A stretch of 64,000 nucleotides of DNA from Corella eumyota (Eukaryota; Chordata; Ascidiacea; Phlebobranchia; Corellidae): contig OY720101.1 in assembly GCA_963082875.1 (NCBI GenBank), positions 8,556,001 through 8,620,000 of the forward strand. Reading direction: 5' to 3'. Below the pieces are notes generated by a model, which had not been told where the DNA came from, did not search any database, and saw only the letters and a list, made by a program, of their open reading frames with translations. Shown here one piece after another: positions 1 to 12,200 of this stretch; positions within the stretch are counted from its first letter, which is position 1; every line of letters starts with the position of its first letter. Made by a program: the position numbers and the translations under genes.

Positions 1-119
1 TAACAGACTTAAAACATCCTTTAAATTAAGGCGAATCTAAAATTTTATAAAACTTTTTATTAAAATTTATAATATTGTAAAATTTTTAACTTTTTTTGCT
101 TCAAAAATATTTTACTTAC

Positions 120-2064
120 TTTAAATCGGTATTACGAGGTACAGAAAAATCTGTCATAATTTGCATTCGGTTGCTGAACTTTTTAGCAATATATTTACTT
201 TTACAGCCAATGAAATAACTCTCGAAAGAACAAACTTTTATAGGGCCAGAAAAAAAGGTTTTTTCCCGCACCTTGCCTTTTTTTTATTCTAACCACGTGA
301 CAAAATGGGTTATTTTAATACTTACGTCCAAGGGCAACGTTGCTTGCTTATTCTAATAAAAGGCCATTACGAAATAAATGCTTTTTTTTTCTATTTTTAT
401 AAAAAATCGCAAGATCATAAAAAAACTATAGGCTATAATTTTTTTTAACACTCTAAATAAATGTTTTATGTAATGACGTAAGGCAAATGGAGCAAGTTTT
501 TTGTTTGTTGTTATCTTTTAAATAAGATGAGAATAATATTGTTTATTAATTGTAGATGCAACAGACTAATATTTATTTTTTGCAATAATATAATAGATTT
601 ATATTCGGTATTTTTATAAACATGACAACGCATTAAATTATAGCAAAGTCACAAGGTCATTGTTGTTAATCTAGGACACGTTGTTTAAAGACAGCTCGAA
701 AAGCTACAATTTAAACTATAACATTCACGTTATTTGGTTTTAAATTTTAGCGTGGGATTTTTGGCGTGACACTTTCTGTAATCTATTTATATATATAATG
801 GTTATTTAATTACTACAATAAAAAAGAATATCACGTTTTTGTAAACAAAAAATCCAAAAATATATTGTATCATTTTTTGTACTTGGAAATGGAATAATTA
901 TTACTAAAACCACTTATGGCGTTATAACGTAATTATCACGTGTTTTTTAAAGATTTATATCTTTTTTTGATCGATTTATAAATTTAGTATTAAAATACCA
1001 ATTTATATTTTTTGGTCCACTATTACCAAAGCATTGTACAAAATATCCTAAAATTAGGAAACGACATATTTAAAATAATAAACTAAATAAATCTAAGTTT
1101 AGTTAGGTTCAAAATAGAAAAAAATTTACATAGAAGATAAAAGTACATTCACTAAGATGAAATCATAAATTTTTTTGTTTACATTTAGACAAACACACCT
1201 TTATAAAATAAGCAAATCGTTTTAAGTGTTTTTTAAAATGTAAACTGAGATTTTTATTCAATAAATCTTTTGTTATTTAACTGCCCAAATTTTTAAAATA
1301 GGCGTGTATCGAGAACTAATTTCGTTTAATTAAAAAATTAAAAATGTAAACTTTTATATTTATGAGCAAATTTTTTGTTATTTGATTGCCAAAACATTAA
1401 AAATAGGCGTGCTTTAAAAATAATTTTGTTTAATTAAAAAAAATTTCAAACGAAATTTTATTGCTAAAATAATTTTTACTATTGTTTTGTTATATCTGTC
1501 AGGTTTACTTTTAGTTACATTTTAACAGGCGTTTTTATTGGTTACAATCTTTAATTAAAAACTGGTCACTTGCAAAATTAAAACAGTTGACTTTTAAAAC
1601 GTTTAAAATAGAATAATCCACAAATGAACGTCATAGCAAAAACAAACTTTTGCGTATATTAACGCCTACGCAACATAAACACAGGAATTATATCATATTC
1701 TATAAAACCCTAAATGTTACACTTTTTGAATTAAAATAGTGTTTTTATTTTACAAATTTTTGTTGTTTATGAAAGATTTTTTTTTGTTTTTTATTTTATA
1801 TTATGTAAATGATTAAATTAGAATGTATACAATTTATACATTTCGTATTTACAATTTAGTTATAAAACTTGAGTCAACGGTAACCGAACCCCAAATATTA
1901 AGTATCTAAATCGAATGACAAATTGACGTATATTTAAATATATACAACATCTTGTAATACCTGTATTCAAGTAACGGAGTTTCTTCCAATTGAATTAGCT
2001 CCGAATCGTCGTCTTCTAAAATGTCGTCCAACAATTTGTTGGTTTGTTCTTCGTAATTTTCCAT
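120..2064 (-). CDS. Unrecognised protein, first two coding exons (partial)
   Basis: I do not recognise this gene. Exon 1 (complement 1961-2064) starts with ATG at 2064 and encodes 34 codons of a very acidic peptide (contains DDILEDDDSEL), ending in AG before a GT donor. Exon 2 (complement 120-218) has an AG acceptor, joins in frame and adds about 33 codons that include GCKSKYIAKKFSNRMQ, ending at a strong GTAAGT donor. The phases fit (2 nt carried, then 99 nt, then 2 nt carried) and no stop interrupts the join, so this looks like the 5' end of a minus-strand gene continuing left of the window. The intron of about 1.7 kb (219-1960) is AT-rich and shows nothing else. The acidic N-terminus followed by a basic segment gives no safe function. 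Both exons are too short to stand alone as ORF evidence, so the call rests on splice sites, phase and composition. Confidence 0.5.
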
Positions 2065-4214
2065 ATTTAGCAAAATGCGATAAATTTGCAGCGTAGGGAG
2101 AATTGGCTATTACGTATTCGAGCTTAAATAAACATATCTCACTTTGCTTAAGGTACTACTTTAACGTAACATGAAGTACAAAGTTTACTATGATTAACCG
2201 AAAACCCAAAACTATTTTAATTTTTGAGCCGCAATGAACTTTTAAAACGTAAACTTTCCCGGCGTTTCACTTTGCTTTAAATTAGTATCGGTTAAGTCAC
2301 TTTACCATATGATCTAATGGGCTTAATAAACTTAATTCACGTGTTTAAAAATAACCTCAAAATCTGTAAACTATTTAAGACTTTATTATAAACATTGTCT
2401 ACATATAAAACTTTTTTTCTTAAATTAGCAACTGATTACGATTCTCAACTGCCCAATTTAATTAATCTATAAATCAGTGACGTAAGTATTAATACTTTAC
2501 TGTAGTATAGGCATGAATGTCTATATTTACGTTGTCCTAATGATTCATATCCTATAGTGCTTGTATCTTGTAACAGCATATGCGTTCGACTTACAATCTA
2601 TTGTCTTAAACTGTATTAAACATTGAAAAATTGATTTGCTAGCACTTGTATTGTCAAATTGTTTGAGTTAAACTTTTATTAAAAAATATCATTGTCACAC
2701 AAAAAGGGAAATAACCGGGGCTTGCCGTTTGGTCAACCGTGACTATTTAATTACTGGGGCATGCGATTTGTTTACCCATTAAAGTGAAAAGTTTAAGTGT
2801 TCCGAAAATCATTGCCCTAGTAACCTTTAAAATTTAAACTTGACATTACCTTGACTTTGTTGGTTTTTATTAAGCAAACATTTCAATTGCCTTATATATT
2901 ACAAAATATCAATAGCAACTTGAAAGGAACAAACTGAAACAATGGTAATTAGGTTAACTGATTTATTTAGTGGTTTGCTTAAGGTTATGACTGGCATATT
3001 CTATTAAATAAGAATAAACAATTAAATCTAAAGCCATTTAACTTTTACGTTTAAACTTTTATTATAAAAAAAACATTTTAACAAAAAAATATTTTAAATT
3101 AATTTTCTTGAAGTCAGGTTCATATTTATTTTGCAGCCTTTGTTTGGAGTGGGGCTATCAATATCGATTAGATTTTATAGAATTAAAAATAAAAAAAAAT
3201 TGTTGTTGCATATTTTCACACACACTGTTTTCTGCATATTTTTAATGTGATAGACATACATATATCGGTAACAAGTGTTATAAGTTACCCTTATTTTTGT
3301 TACCATTTATAAATTACCAAACACTCTTTGATGTGCTGGTTTAAGCCAATACATTAATAAAAGTGTTTTTATCAATTTATAAAACAAACTCTTTAAATGA
3401 ATTAGTATAACGTCAATTGCCTAAATGATGTTGATGTATTTATATTTTTTCGTTTTTGAAAATGAAAACGTACATTATTTTCACTCAATAACTAACTTAG
3501 ATTTTTAAACTTAACATATTTTTCATGTTGTTTTTCAAGCATATTTGACTGTATATTTAGTTATTTAAAAAAATTTTATTTTTATGTCATCTGATTTATT
3601 CTTCAAGTAAGAAGGTGAACTTCACGGACTAGTCATTAATTTTCCTTTTTCATTTTTTAGACAATTTTTAACATTTTTAAACTGGTAGTCATTTTTTTAA
3701 CCATCATTATTTAAATTATTTTTATGTTTTACTAAGAGAATAATTTACTTACTTCAAAGGGTCTTAAGTTTGATTCACACTAAATTCTTATTATTTGCTT
3801 TTTCTACAATTTAAAATTAATTAGATTTGTTTTATCATGACACCATGCTCTAGGGAAAATTAAAATATTTTTTACTAAAAATAAAGTATTTTAAATTTTA
3901 TTTCTGTTATTGCTTATTAAAGAAATATGTTTGAAATCAATTTTTAACATGACAATTTTACTGCTGTAATATTTAGTGCGCTGTTTACTCTTTGTCTCCA
4001 TCACACGATCAAGTCTATCTAACTAACTTTTTGGCCTCGTCGAAAAATACCCAAATTTTAAAACAAGATCTAAAAACAAAAAATAAATTTGATTTTTTAA
4101 ACTTTTTAATAAGTTACCGCTAAAACAATTTTAAGCAATCTAAAAATCAATGACAAATTTTGTCAGTTTTTAAGTGTATTAAAATAAATGTAAGTGGATA
4201 GTTTTGATAACACT

Positions 4215-4262
4215 ATCATCTTTACGAAGTCATATATATATATATATATCATCTTTACGAAG
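4215..4262. repeat. TA microsatellite between two 15 bp direct repeats
   Basis: The 15-mer ATCATCTTTACGAAG occurs at 4215-4229 and again at 4248-4262, separated by an alternating TA run. It lies directly beside the tail end of the SINE at 4263-4554. It may be a slipped or target-site duplication made when the SINE inserted, or a local tandem duplication. Confidence 0.7.
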
Positions 4263-4554
4263 AATAATATTTTGTATATATCTTTATCATCGATGTAGGA
4301 AGGTCAAATGCGCAACCTAAACATAAGAGGATCAGTTACTCCGGCTCAGTCTCAAGTTGCCTTTAGCGTTTTGAAATATTATATAGATTTTATTTGTCTG
4401 GTAATTATGCTGCTGATTAAGTGCTGGCTCAGCAGGACTTCATACTGTTTATAGCGCCTTACTTAAGGGCGCTACAGCATAAGAGCAGTTAGGATTGAAC
4501 TCACGACCTCATGTTGGTGTAGCAAGTCTTCTTACTACTACACCACGCTGCCGG
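4263..4554 (-). mobile_element. tRNA-derived SINE, copy 1 (fullest)
   Basis: Read on the minus strand, the element opens with a tRNA-like head whose A box resembles TGGTGTAGTAGTAAGA and whose B box resembles GAGTTCAATCC. It continues into a roughly 200 bp unique body (TAGCGCCCTTAAG..., ...GGAGTAACTGAT...) and ends in an ATATAT-rich tail. Two other copies of the same body lie at 22850-23092 and 23467-23656, which supports a dispersed family. Being tRNA-derived, it would have used an internal Pol III promoter and LINE machinery from elsewhere; that is family knowledge, not seen here. Confidence 0.8.
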
Positions 4555-4913
4555 CGTTATATACTAAAAAGTGATTAAGCAGGTGTTTTATTAAGTGTGC
4601 CAACCCGCCAGCAAATCGTACTTGACCGTTGCAAACGAACCGCAAAGTTTTTGTCGTAATACTTTCATAAAAAAGTAATGCAATTTCTACAATACAGACA
4701 CCTGTTGCTTGTCGAAGTTACACAACCATTTTGACTTCATTTACAAGTTCTCACGCTTAGGCTTTATTAAGTTTACATGCAAGGAATAGAGTATCTAGTT
4801 TCGGTATTGGTCTTAGCGTCACCGTACGACAATAGAAGTGCGCGACAATATTTACCTAAACGCCCGCTCAAAAGCTAAAACAATTGACGACACGTTGCCA
4901 CGGTCTAGTGGAA

Positions 4914-4933
4914 ACGACATCACGTGATGTCGT
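4914..4933. promoter_or_regulatory. Perfect 20 bp palindrome with CACGTG core
   Basis: ACGACATCACGTGATGTCGT is its own reverse complement over all 20 bases. The core CACGTG is a canonical E-box for bHLH-zip factors of the USF, MITF/TFE and MYC type. It lies in a GC-richer island within AT-rich intergenic DNA. A regulatory role is inference. Confidence 0.5.
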
Positions 4934-7003
4934 ACCAAATTTGTCGCTAACCAAAGGCCGTGAACCCGAGTAGTTTTTTCGCTTTTACGGCTCGTAGTGG
5001 ATTGTGTTGATATCTCGTAGCTAGGGTTCCGTTTCTGGTCTTGGTTAACGTTTCGGGTTAGATTTGTTTTGTTGGGATGGATACGTTAAGCACACATTGC
5101 GTGCCGTAGGCCTCGGGAGAGCTAAAATCAAAATATCACTTTGAAGCCTCGAGATTTGACCCAAGACCGTTTGATAGGTGTTGCTTGCGTCTGCTGACAA
5201 CATAATTAACTGTCACCGTGTAAGTGGAAAACGAAAACAAAATGGAGAGAACTTTAAACTGTAAATTTTTTGCATAAAAAATAACAGTTTTAAATAAATT
5301 AAAAGGGTCTTCTAAAAAATACAATAATTATACTGGATCTCTTGTAGTTTACAGTCCACAAGCAAACTCTTTAACCTTGCGGTTCTCGCCAAATTCCGAA
5401 TTGCCTTTACGGTTCGTTGAAATACATATTTATATACCGTAGCTTTTTATATACTTTCGTTTTTTCCCGTCACCACATATAGTTGAAAATATTTTTTTTT
5501 ATTTGCGACAAAAATTATATATCGTTTTTTTTTTACGGCGCTGGCATCTCTTTACTTTTACGGTTCTAAATTTTTGAAGGGCTGTAATCTATAGGTTATT
5601 CATTATATTTAAAAACAAACCTATCAACTAAGGCACTAGCGATTTAGATTTAGGTGGAATAATTTTTTACAACTATATTACACGTACACATTTGGTTGGG
5701 TACAGAAATGTCTTTTACTTTTTGATGGTTTGTTTTTTTTTAATTTTTGATGGTTCGCGTTTTTTTTTCTATTATTTTTTTTGCTTATTAAAATCTAAAA
5801 TTCAGCTAACAAAAAAAGTAAAATTTATTAAAATTTATTTATCCTCGTCTAAGAATGACAAAGGCTTAATACGAATGTTTTGTTATGAGCAATTTTTTGT
5901 GACAGCTTAGAATAAGCAACTGATTTGTGTTGTAGGGTAGTTTGATGTGTTTAAAAGTGTCTTTGTTTAACGAAACCGTTTACAAACGACTTTGTTATTT
6001 TAACTATAGTGGTAACTTAAGTTACATAGTATTTAATGATAAATGAACAATTTTACAGTTTTTTGGTTTAACTTTGGCAAATACAAATATAAACATTATT
6101 TGTTTATAAAGTTTTAGTTTCTCTTTAAAAATAAATATGTCGAGAATAGTATTTGCAAGAAAAGGGTGGGTTATGTGTTATAATTCTGTTAAAATATATG
6201 AAAATATTGCAGTACATTTACCAATAAGTTATTTTTTTTAAAACGCCATGCTTTTATTTTAACTACAGAGCAAGCAGAGAGTTAAGGCAGAACGCGTTCT
6301 ACGCTTTTCGTGCGACGTTTTTTACTTTTTTCTGCTCCGAGTAAGTGCATACTTGCATGTCAAAGCTAGGAATACGTTGAAAAAGGCCTTCGTGACATTC
6401 AAAGGAATTCTAAGTAAATTTTACATTTAAAATGGGCTTTATATAGTATTTCGATTTATATTTAATCCATAGAAATGTTGTTGTTTATGTATTGTTTAGG
6501 ACTATTTTGCTCAGGTTACGCCGTTAGTTAGATTTGCAATCTATTAAAATTCATATTATCTTATAGATATTAATCATAGACATTTTTAAATATTAATTAA
6601 AAGGATGTTTATTAATGCTATTGTTTTATAGTTGTTTTTTGGCACTTTAATGAATCTAATACTAACTTTTTTTTTGTCTTACAGATTTGTTTTAAATAAA
6701 CTTTTATTGCACATAAATAAATGTATGATTGGACAATATAACGGGGATTTTCTTTGTGCAAAAACATTACAAGACAAGGGGTAGTGTGCAAAAAAACAAT
6801 ATTAAGAGAAATATGACTGTTAATATTTGGCAGGTAAATAAATAGGGGATTTTTTGCAATATGTAATTAATATATACGGTGAAAATATTTTACTTTTACA
6901 CATTTTTTTTAATAGGGAACATAAGGAAATTGCCATTAAAAATAGAACATATGAAATAATACTAGATTGGCAATGAGTTTTTATACCACTTAGGTAAATG
7001 CGT

Positions 7004-7009
7004 TTTATT
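7004..7009 (-). terminator. FoxB poly(A) signal AATAAA
   Basis: TTTATT on the plus strand gives AATAAA on the transcript strand, about 80 nt after the FoxB stop codon. This is the first canonical hexamer downstream. Confidence 0.5.
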
Positions 7010-7086
7010 ATAGCTTTAAAATGTAATTAGGTAAAAAATCATTAATATAAATTATTAACCAATATTTTAAAATTTTAATGTGCGAA

Positions 7087-8544
7087 TTATTTTACTTGTA
7101 GTTCTGTAAACCTTTTCAACTGGGCAAACGCAGAAAATGCCAACGAGGGGTCAATGTTATGAGGCAAAGGCGATGTGTTATCATTACTGTTTTGCCTTAC
7201 AAAACCAAAAGGCTGATTTTGGTAAGTTTCGGATGATGTAGTTATTTTTAAATTAACGTTTTCTTCTTTAAAGCTCTTGTAAATAAGTTGGGTTGGAGTT
7301 CTACTTTGAGAAGGGGAGCGGTGTTCTTCTTTGACCGACTTTGGGGTCGAGGTTCGCGGCGACTGTGACAGGCTTCGTCCGAGGGGGGAAAAATTTGTTG
7401 TCGCTAGCTGGTCGCCATTTTGTTGGGTGAGCAAAAAAATTTCTTCCGTCGTCGAGTCTGGCTCGAGCCTGAGTCGTTTTCTTGAGTCTGCTTCGTTATT
7501 GGAAAAGCCCCTTTTTCGAGAACTTTCCAATGAGAGCTTGACTTTGCTTAGATTGTTTTCTTTAGGCGAAAAGCGGTCGCTCATAATGTTGTCGATGGAA
7601 AATGCCAGCGATTTGGAAGAGTTTGATTTAGTGGAGCAAGGTGATGAGCGATCTGGCGAAGTCAGATTCTTTGGCTGTGGTGGCGTCACATGACCCTTTG
7701 CCCTTGCACCTTCCTCCACAAAAAATCTTTCGCCCGGAGATTTGACATTCGACGAAAGATGATTCCAGTTAGCAGCGGCGGTGAGTTGGTTTTTTATTAG
7801 CAGGTTTTTGAGTGCCGCAATCTGGGAGAGTTGCGCTATGTTCATATTAGGTTGTTGCAGTTGCTGTGGAATAGGATTGACACCTTGGTAACTATTCATT
7901 ACGCTTCTTAAACCGGCTAAAGCGCTATGAAAATAATCTCCCATTTGAGGATTTGCTCTTATAGCTTGGCTTGCATAAAAATTGGTAAAGCTGTGCCCGT
8001 TGCTAAGTGTAGGAACCATTGGATTTTGAATTGAAAAATTGTTGCTGCCAAAACCTGGCGCTTTGTAGAATTTCGAAAAATGATTTTCGAGAAAAAGATT
8101 GTGATGTGATTTTGTGATTCCGGCAGATTGGTTTTCGTACTGGCCAAGGCTTGCATTGTGTTCCATTCTATTATTCAGGTTAGCTTTTTTACTTTCTGCT
8201 TCTTCGAATTCGGTTTTAAAACGTTTTCTTCTGCGCAGAAAGCTGCCGTTCTCAAACATTTCGCCGCAGGTCGGATGCAGGGTCCACAGACTTCCTTTTC
8301 CCGGTTGATCTCCTCTTCTTGGCATTTTAACAAAGCAATCGTTAAACGACAGATTATGCCTAAGCGAATTTTGCCAACGTTGGGTGTTGTTGCGGTAGAA
8401 GGGAAATCGGTCCATGATAAAGCGATAGATTTCGGATAAACTCATCATTTTGTTTGGCGACGATTGAATGGCCATTGCAGTGAGGGCGATATAGGAGTAG
8501 GGGGGTTTTTGGTCACCGTACGACTCACGTCCTGGTCTTGGCAT
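7087..8544 (-). CDS. FoxB: FoxB forkhead transcription factor (intronless)
   Basis: A sequence-specific nuclear transcription factor of 485 aa. The forkhead winged-helix domain is at the very N-terminus (about residues 13-103), with the typical [17 protein letters not shown] start, recognition helix [19 protein letters not shown] and wing [10 protein letters not shown]. The opening [16 protein letters not shown] and the tail of the domain, [15 protein letters not shown], are hallmarks of FoxB rather than FoxA or FoxD. I start at the ATG at 8544, which gives MPRPGR as in FoxB relatives; the longer frame up to 8550 would need a TTG start. The remaining 380 residues are Ser-, Asn- and Gln-rich with Ser-Pro sites ([24 protein letters not shown]) and no other fold I can see. 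The gene is intronless, as FoxB genes usually are. AATAAA follows at 7009-7004. In chordates FoxB is mainly a neural and ectodermal patterning gene (family knowledge). Confidence 0.93.
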   Translation of the reverse strand: MPRPGRESYGDQKPPYSYIALTAMAIQSSPNKMMSLSEIYRFIMDRFPFYRNNTQRWQNSLRHNLSFNDCFVKMPRRGDQPGKGSLWTLHPTCGEMFENGSFLRRRKRFKTEFEEAESKKANLNNRMEHNASLGQYENQSAGITKSHHNLFLENHFSKFYKAPGFGSNNFSIQNPMVPTLSNGHSFTNFYASQAIRANPQMGDYFHSALAGLRSVMNSYQGVNPIPQQLQQPNMNIAQLSQIAALKNLLIKNQLTAAANWNHLSSNVKSPGERFFVEEGARAKGHVTPPQPKNLTSPDRSSPCSTKSNSSKSLAFSIDNIMSDRFSPKENNLSKVKLSLESSRKRGFSNNEADSRKRLRLEPDSTTEEIFLLTQQNGDQLATTNFSPLGRSLSQSPRTSTPKSVKEEHRSPSQSRTPTQLIYKSFKEENVNLKITTSSETYQNQPFGFVRQNSNDNTSPLPHNIDPSLAFSAFAQLKRFTELQVK

Positions 8545-9006
8545 CTTCAAGATTATTTTATTTTAATGGTAAATAAAATTAAAAAAAAACTAAAAAATTA
8601 AAAACAAAGTTTTGTTAAAAGTACAGTTTTAAACTAAGCAGTACTTATTATTAACTGCATTTTCAAATTGTAAAAACTTAATTGAATTGTTCTCTACTAT
8701 TCTAAAAAAACATTACCATAACATTTTAATAAATATTTGAGTTACATTTTAATTTTTTAATTATTTATCCTACAAAGTTCCTTAATACTTTAGCTTGTGT
8801 TATAGCTTATTAACGACAACCGTAATGACTCAAATTAATTTGTGCAAAATGCTAAAAATAGTTTAGATATTTAGCTCGTACTATCTTGTCATCTTTCTTA
8901 AAATCTTCGTAACCAAAATGATTCAAAATATTTTCACCGAAACGTTATATTGTAACAAACGAGAACTTGCGAAAAAAGGCAAAATTTTCTCTCTCGCAGA
9001 TTTGTG

Positions 9007-9014
9007 TGACGTCA
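9007..9014. promoter_or_regulatory. CRE-type site TGACGTCA upstream of FoxB (proximal)
   Basis: A perfect TGACGTCA palindrome, the consensus for CREB/ATF bZIP factors, 463 bp upstream of the FoxB start codon in a slightly GC-richer patch. A second identical site lies exactly 200 bp farther out. Binding is inference. Confidence 0.45.
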
Positions 9015-9206
9015 TTCTCAAAAGGCGCATGTGCGTTGGTGCAATTAAATTCTTACAGAATGTCAGTTAATAAACCGCAAAACAATTTATAAGAATTGTT
9101 AATTTATTACTATATATATAAATTAAAGGGTATTTCTTAAAATGTTGCTCTAAAAAATACAAACATATGTAATGAGAAATAAAAAAACAAATTGTTTTTA
9201 GTAATC

Positions 9207-9214
9207 TGACGTCA
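9207..9214. promoter_or_regulatory. CRE-type site TGACGTCA upstream of FoxB (distal)
   Basis: Second perfect TGACGTCA, 663 bp upstream of the FoxB start codon and 200 bp from the first site. Confidence 0.4.
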
Positions 9215-12200
9215 AGCGTTGCCAGGTGGCCGCGTATAACGAGGTTTATTTAATTTTAATTAAAAGAAAATAACAAAACGATTGGGGTCAATTTTATATA
9301 GGATATTTGTTGATCTATCTGCAAATTAATTTATTTTGTAACAATTATTTTGTTTTTAAATTTTTTTAAATAAAATTATTAAAATTTTAGTTTAATTTAT
9401 TTTTAATTTTTTAAATTAATTAAATCTTTTTATTTAATAATTTGTTTGTTTTATTTCAACAGTCGTTTTTGGACTATTGTATTAGTATACAGACTTGCTA
9501 TTATTGGTTAATTAATTATTAAGAAAACGATAAGGGGAATGTAATTAATTTTATTGAAAGTGGAATTTGAAATTTGTTCAAAGGTGTTTTAGTTTCCGCC
9601 AGACGGAATGTTGTTTTTAGAAATTTTTTTTAATTGTTTGACATTAAACTAACTAAGAAACAAATATATACAATAATGTTATAAAGTTTTATTAAAATAA
9701 ATATGTTATTGGGTAAATATATAAATACAAAAATGGTTTTGTGCATTCTGTAAAATTATATCTATAGTTATATGCAATATAGGTGTTAGTTAATAATATA
9801 CGATATACTAGTTGAAAAAATTACTAAAACCACGTAAAATAAATTTATTAGTTAATGTTTTCTTTTTTTTTTCTTAATTTAAAAAAGTAAAATAAGTAGT
9901 TATACGATTTATTATTAAAAATTTAAGTGTAACTAGTTTTTGGCATGCTAATATTTTGTAAAGCCGTATATATGGTAATATCAAATTTGTCACATTTTCG
10001 ATATTTCAATTTACAAGCAGACATTTTTATTCCATGAAGTATTAATTAAAAGGGATTACCACAATTTTGCAACACATTCACACGTAAAAAAACTTTATTT
10101 TTTTTGTTTTCGATTTCCAATTAATTTGACCCTGTTCTCATATAACCGCTTCCCATGATTAACCAGCAGTGAGATGTAGCCATCACGTAACCCAACGGAG
10201 ACATAGGATAACACTTAAGACAATGGGAAATCGCATTTAGAGACTACAAGGGGACTTAAATCCAATTTTGATTAAAAATGAAATTCGTTTACGCTTTTTT
10301 GATTTCAACGCGCTATAAATTAACATTCGAAAAATTTGCTGTTTGACTGGAAAAATGCATATTGTGTACATTTCTCTTTTTGTTTACCGAATAATGCATT
10401 GGTTTGATTAAAGAATTATAATGGATTAGATTATACATGTCAAGAAGGCACATCTGGCATTGGTTTATTTGTATATTTATTATTATGTTTAGATATTTAT
10501 TAAGTCAACAGAAAAATAATTTGCAAATAAAAAAAGAAAAAACAATTAGAAAGAAATTAAAAAAAAATTTAAAGAAAATTTTTGTATTGTTGGCGTTAAA
10601 ATCTGTAAATTACAAAAAAATATTAAATAATATTTGTTTTAATTAGTTAAGAGTTACTTGTATCTTTTTTAAAAACAATTGTTTAATTTAATAATCTCAT
10701 TAGGCCAATCTGACACATGTGTTTCCCATAAGACTAACAAATAATTGTCGTAAAAAAGCATATAATTGCAATTCAAATCGCAATTTAAATCAGACGAAAC
10801 AGTTGCCAATATTTATTAATTATTCTATTATTCTGATGATTGTTAATTGATAGTTTCGGCAAGGCGTGAAATTTTGCAATTTTTGGCGCTTTTATGCATC
10901 GCAAATATTTACAGAAATCGTTAACAAAAATGTGTTTTTTTCTAAAATAATTTTCTAATATTCTAAAATTAAAACTTGAAAAGAATTTTATTTTGTTTAC
11001 GAAGTGTTATAATGTTTTTGTATTTAGTAAATATACAATTTGTCTTTAGTATTGACTATAGAAGCTTCGAAAAAGATCAATTATAAATTTAAAAAAAATA
11101 ATTTACAAATTTTTTAATTTCTAAAAAAATAATAATTTAGATTCAAAAATAAATAATTTTGTGTTTACAGTACTCATAAATACTATCTTAGCCTAAAGAA
11201 GGCTGAAAGCATTGATGTAACGGTATACTAGCTTAAACACATACCCCAAAATAACCAACAAATATGTTACAACACTTACTTTAAACTTACAAAATTACCA
11301 TTAATAGCTCTGTTAAGTTATTTTCATATAACGATTCGCAAATGTGTTTAATCTGGCTTAATATTTTGTGAGAGTTAAACTGAAGATAAATCTTATCTTA
11401 CCCAAGCATCAGATAATTATTATAGTAGGTTAAGAGGTGTGTAAGGCGACGAGTAAATAAAATGGATGACAACATAGCAAAAATTAGTCAAAACTTACGA
11501 TTTTCGGAGCTGACAGGGTTAACTGATTTCCAACCCTTTTTATGGCGCCTTAATATTTAATAAACCTTAACTTAAAATTAAACGTTAAGATTATGGAGAT
11601 ATCTGTTTTTTAAATACGGATTAGTTCGATTAGTTATGTATGTAACATAATAATATCTAAGTTGTATCACCAACTCTGTTATTAATATTTCGTAATAATG
11701 CAAATTAAATGACAAAATATCAAAATTAAAAACGAAATCCTTTGTTAATGAAAGTCGCATATGGGCGGCTATTATATGTTGATAGAAAAGTGATTTCGTT
11801 TTTATTGCGGCCGTTCAAATTAATTTGTTCCTTTATCACGCGGTACTGTATCATTTAAACTATAACAAATACAACAAACCTAACACCTGTTTGTTAACGA
11901 GTTGTATAAGGGCCTTTGAATCTGCGCTAAGACAATGCGCAGAGCCGTGAGAAAAGAAAATCTTTGTTTACACGTGTTTACGCATTTTGTAAATTTGATT
12001 TCCCGCATTTTTCTTTACGAATACCCGCTGGTTTAAAGGCTGTATAAAGTCAAAATTACCCAATTAACCCTAACGTGTTTGGTAATTTGTATCTTTTGCT
12101 AATGACAAAAAGTTATCATAACATAAGGAAAGAATGGCTTGTTTGCAAAATTAAACAGCAGCATTTTGTGCCTAAATAAATTTACAAAATACAGCTCAAA

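Larger units (their letters stand above)
2065..7003. other. Intergenic region, mostly non-coding
   Basis: No gene is supported between the left-edge gene and FoxB. Reading frames here are short and low in complexity. The stretch holds a tRNA-derived SINE (about 4263-4554), a TA microsatellite flanked by a 15 bp direct repeat (4215-4262), and a GC-richer patch at about 4800-5140 with a perfect 20 bp palindrome (4914-4933). The GC-richer patch could be regulatory DNA for either neighbour, since the two genes share it upstream and downstream. The rest is AT-rich with nothing I can name. Confidence 0.6.

Noticed and set aside
4215-4262. CRISPR-like or satellite array
   Set aside because: Only two copies of a 15-mer around a TA run; this is a eukaryotic microsatellite context.
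7331-8439. Several plus-strand frames opposite FoxB
   Set aside because: They are antisense shadows of a strongly coding exon and match no family.
8545-8550. Two extra N-terminal residues of FoxB (frame open to 8550)
   Set aside because: The codon at 8550 is TTG; the ATG at 8544 gives MPRPGR, the normal FoxB start.
10437-10646. 69-residue frame rich in Lys, Ile and Asn
   Set aside because: Composition is that of translated AT-rich intergenic DNA, with no homology or splice context.
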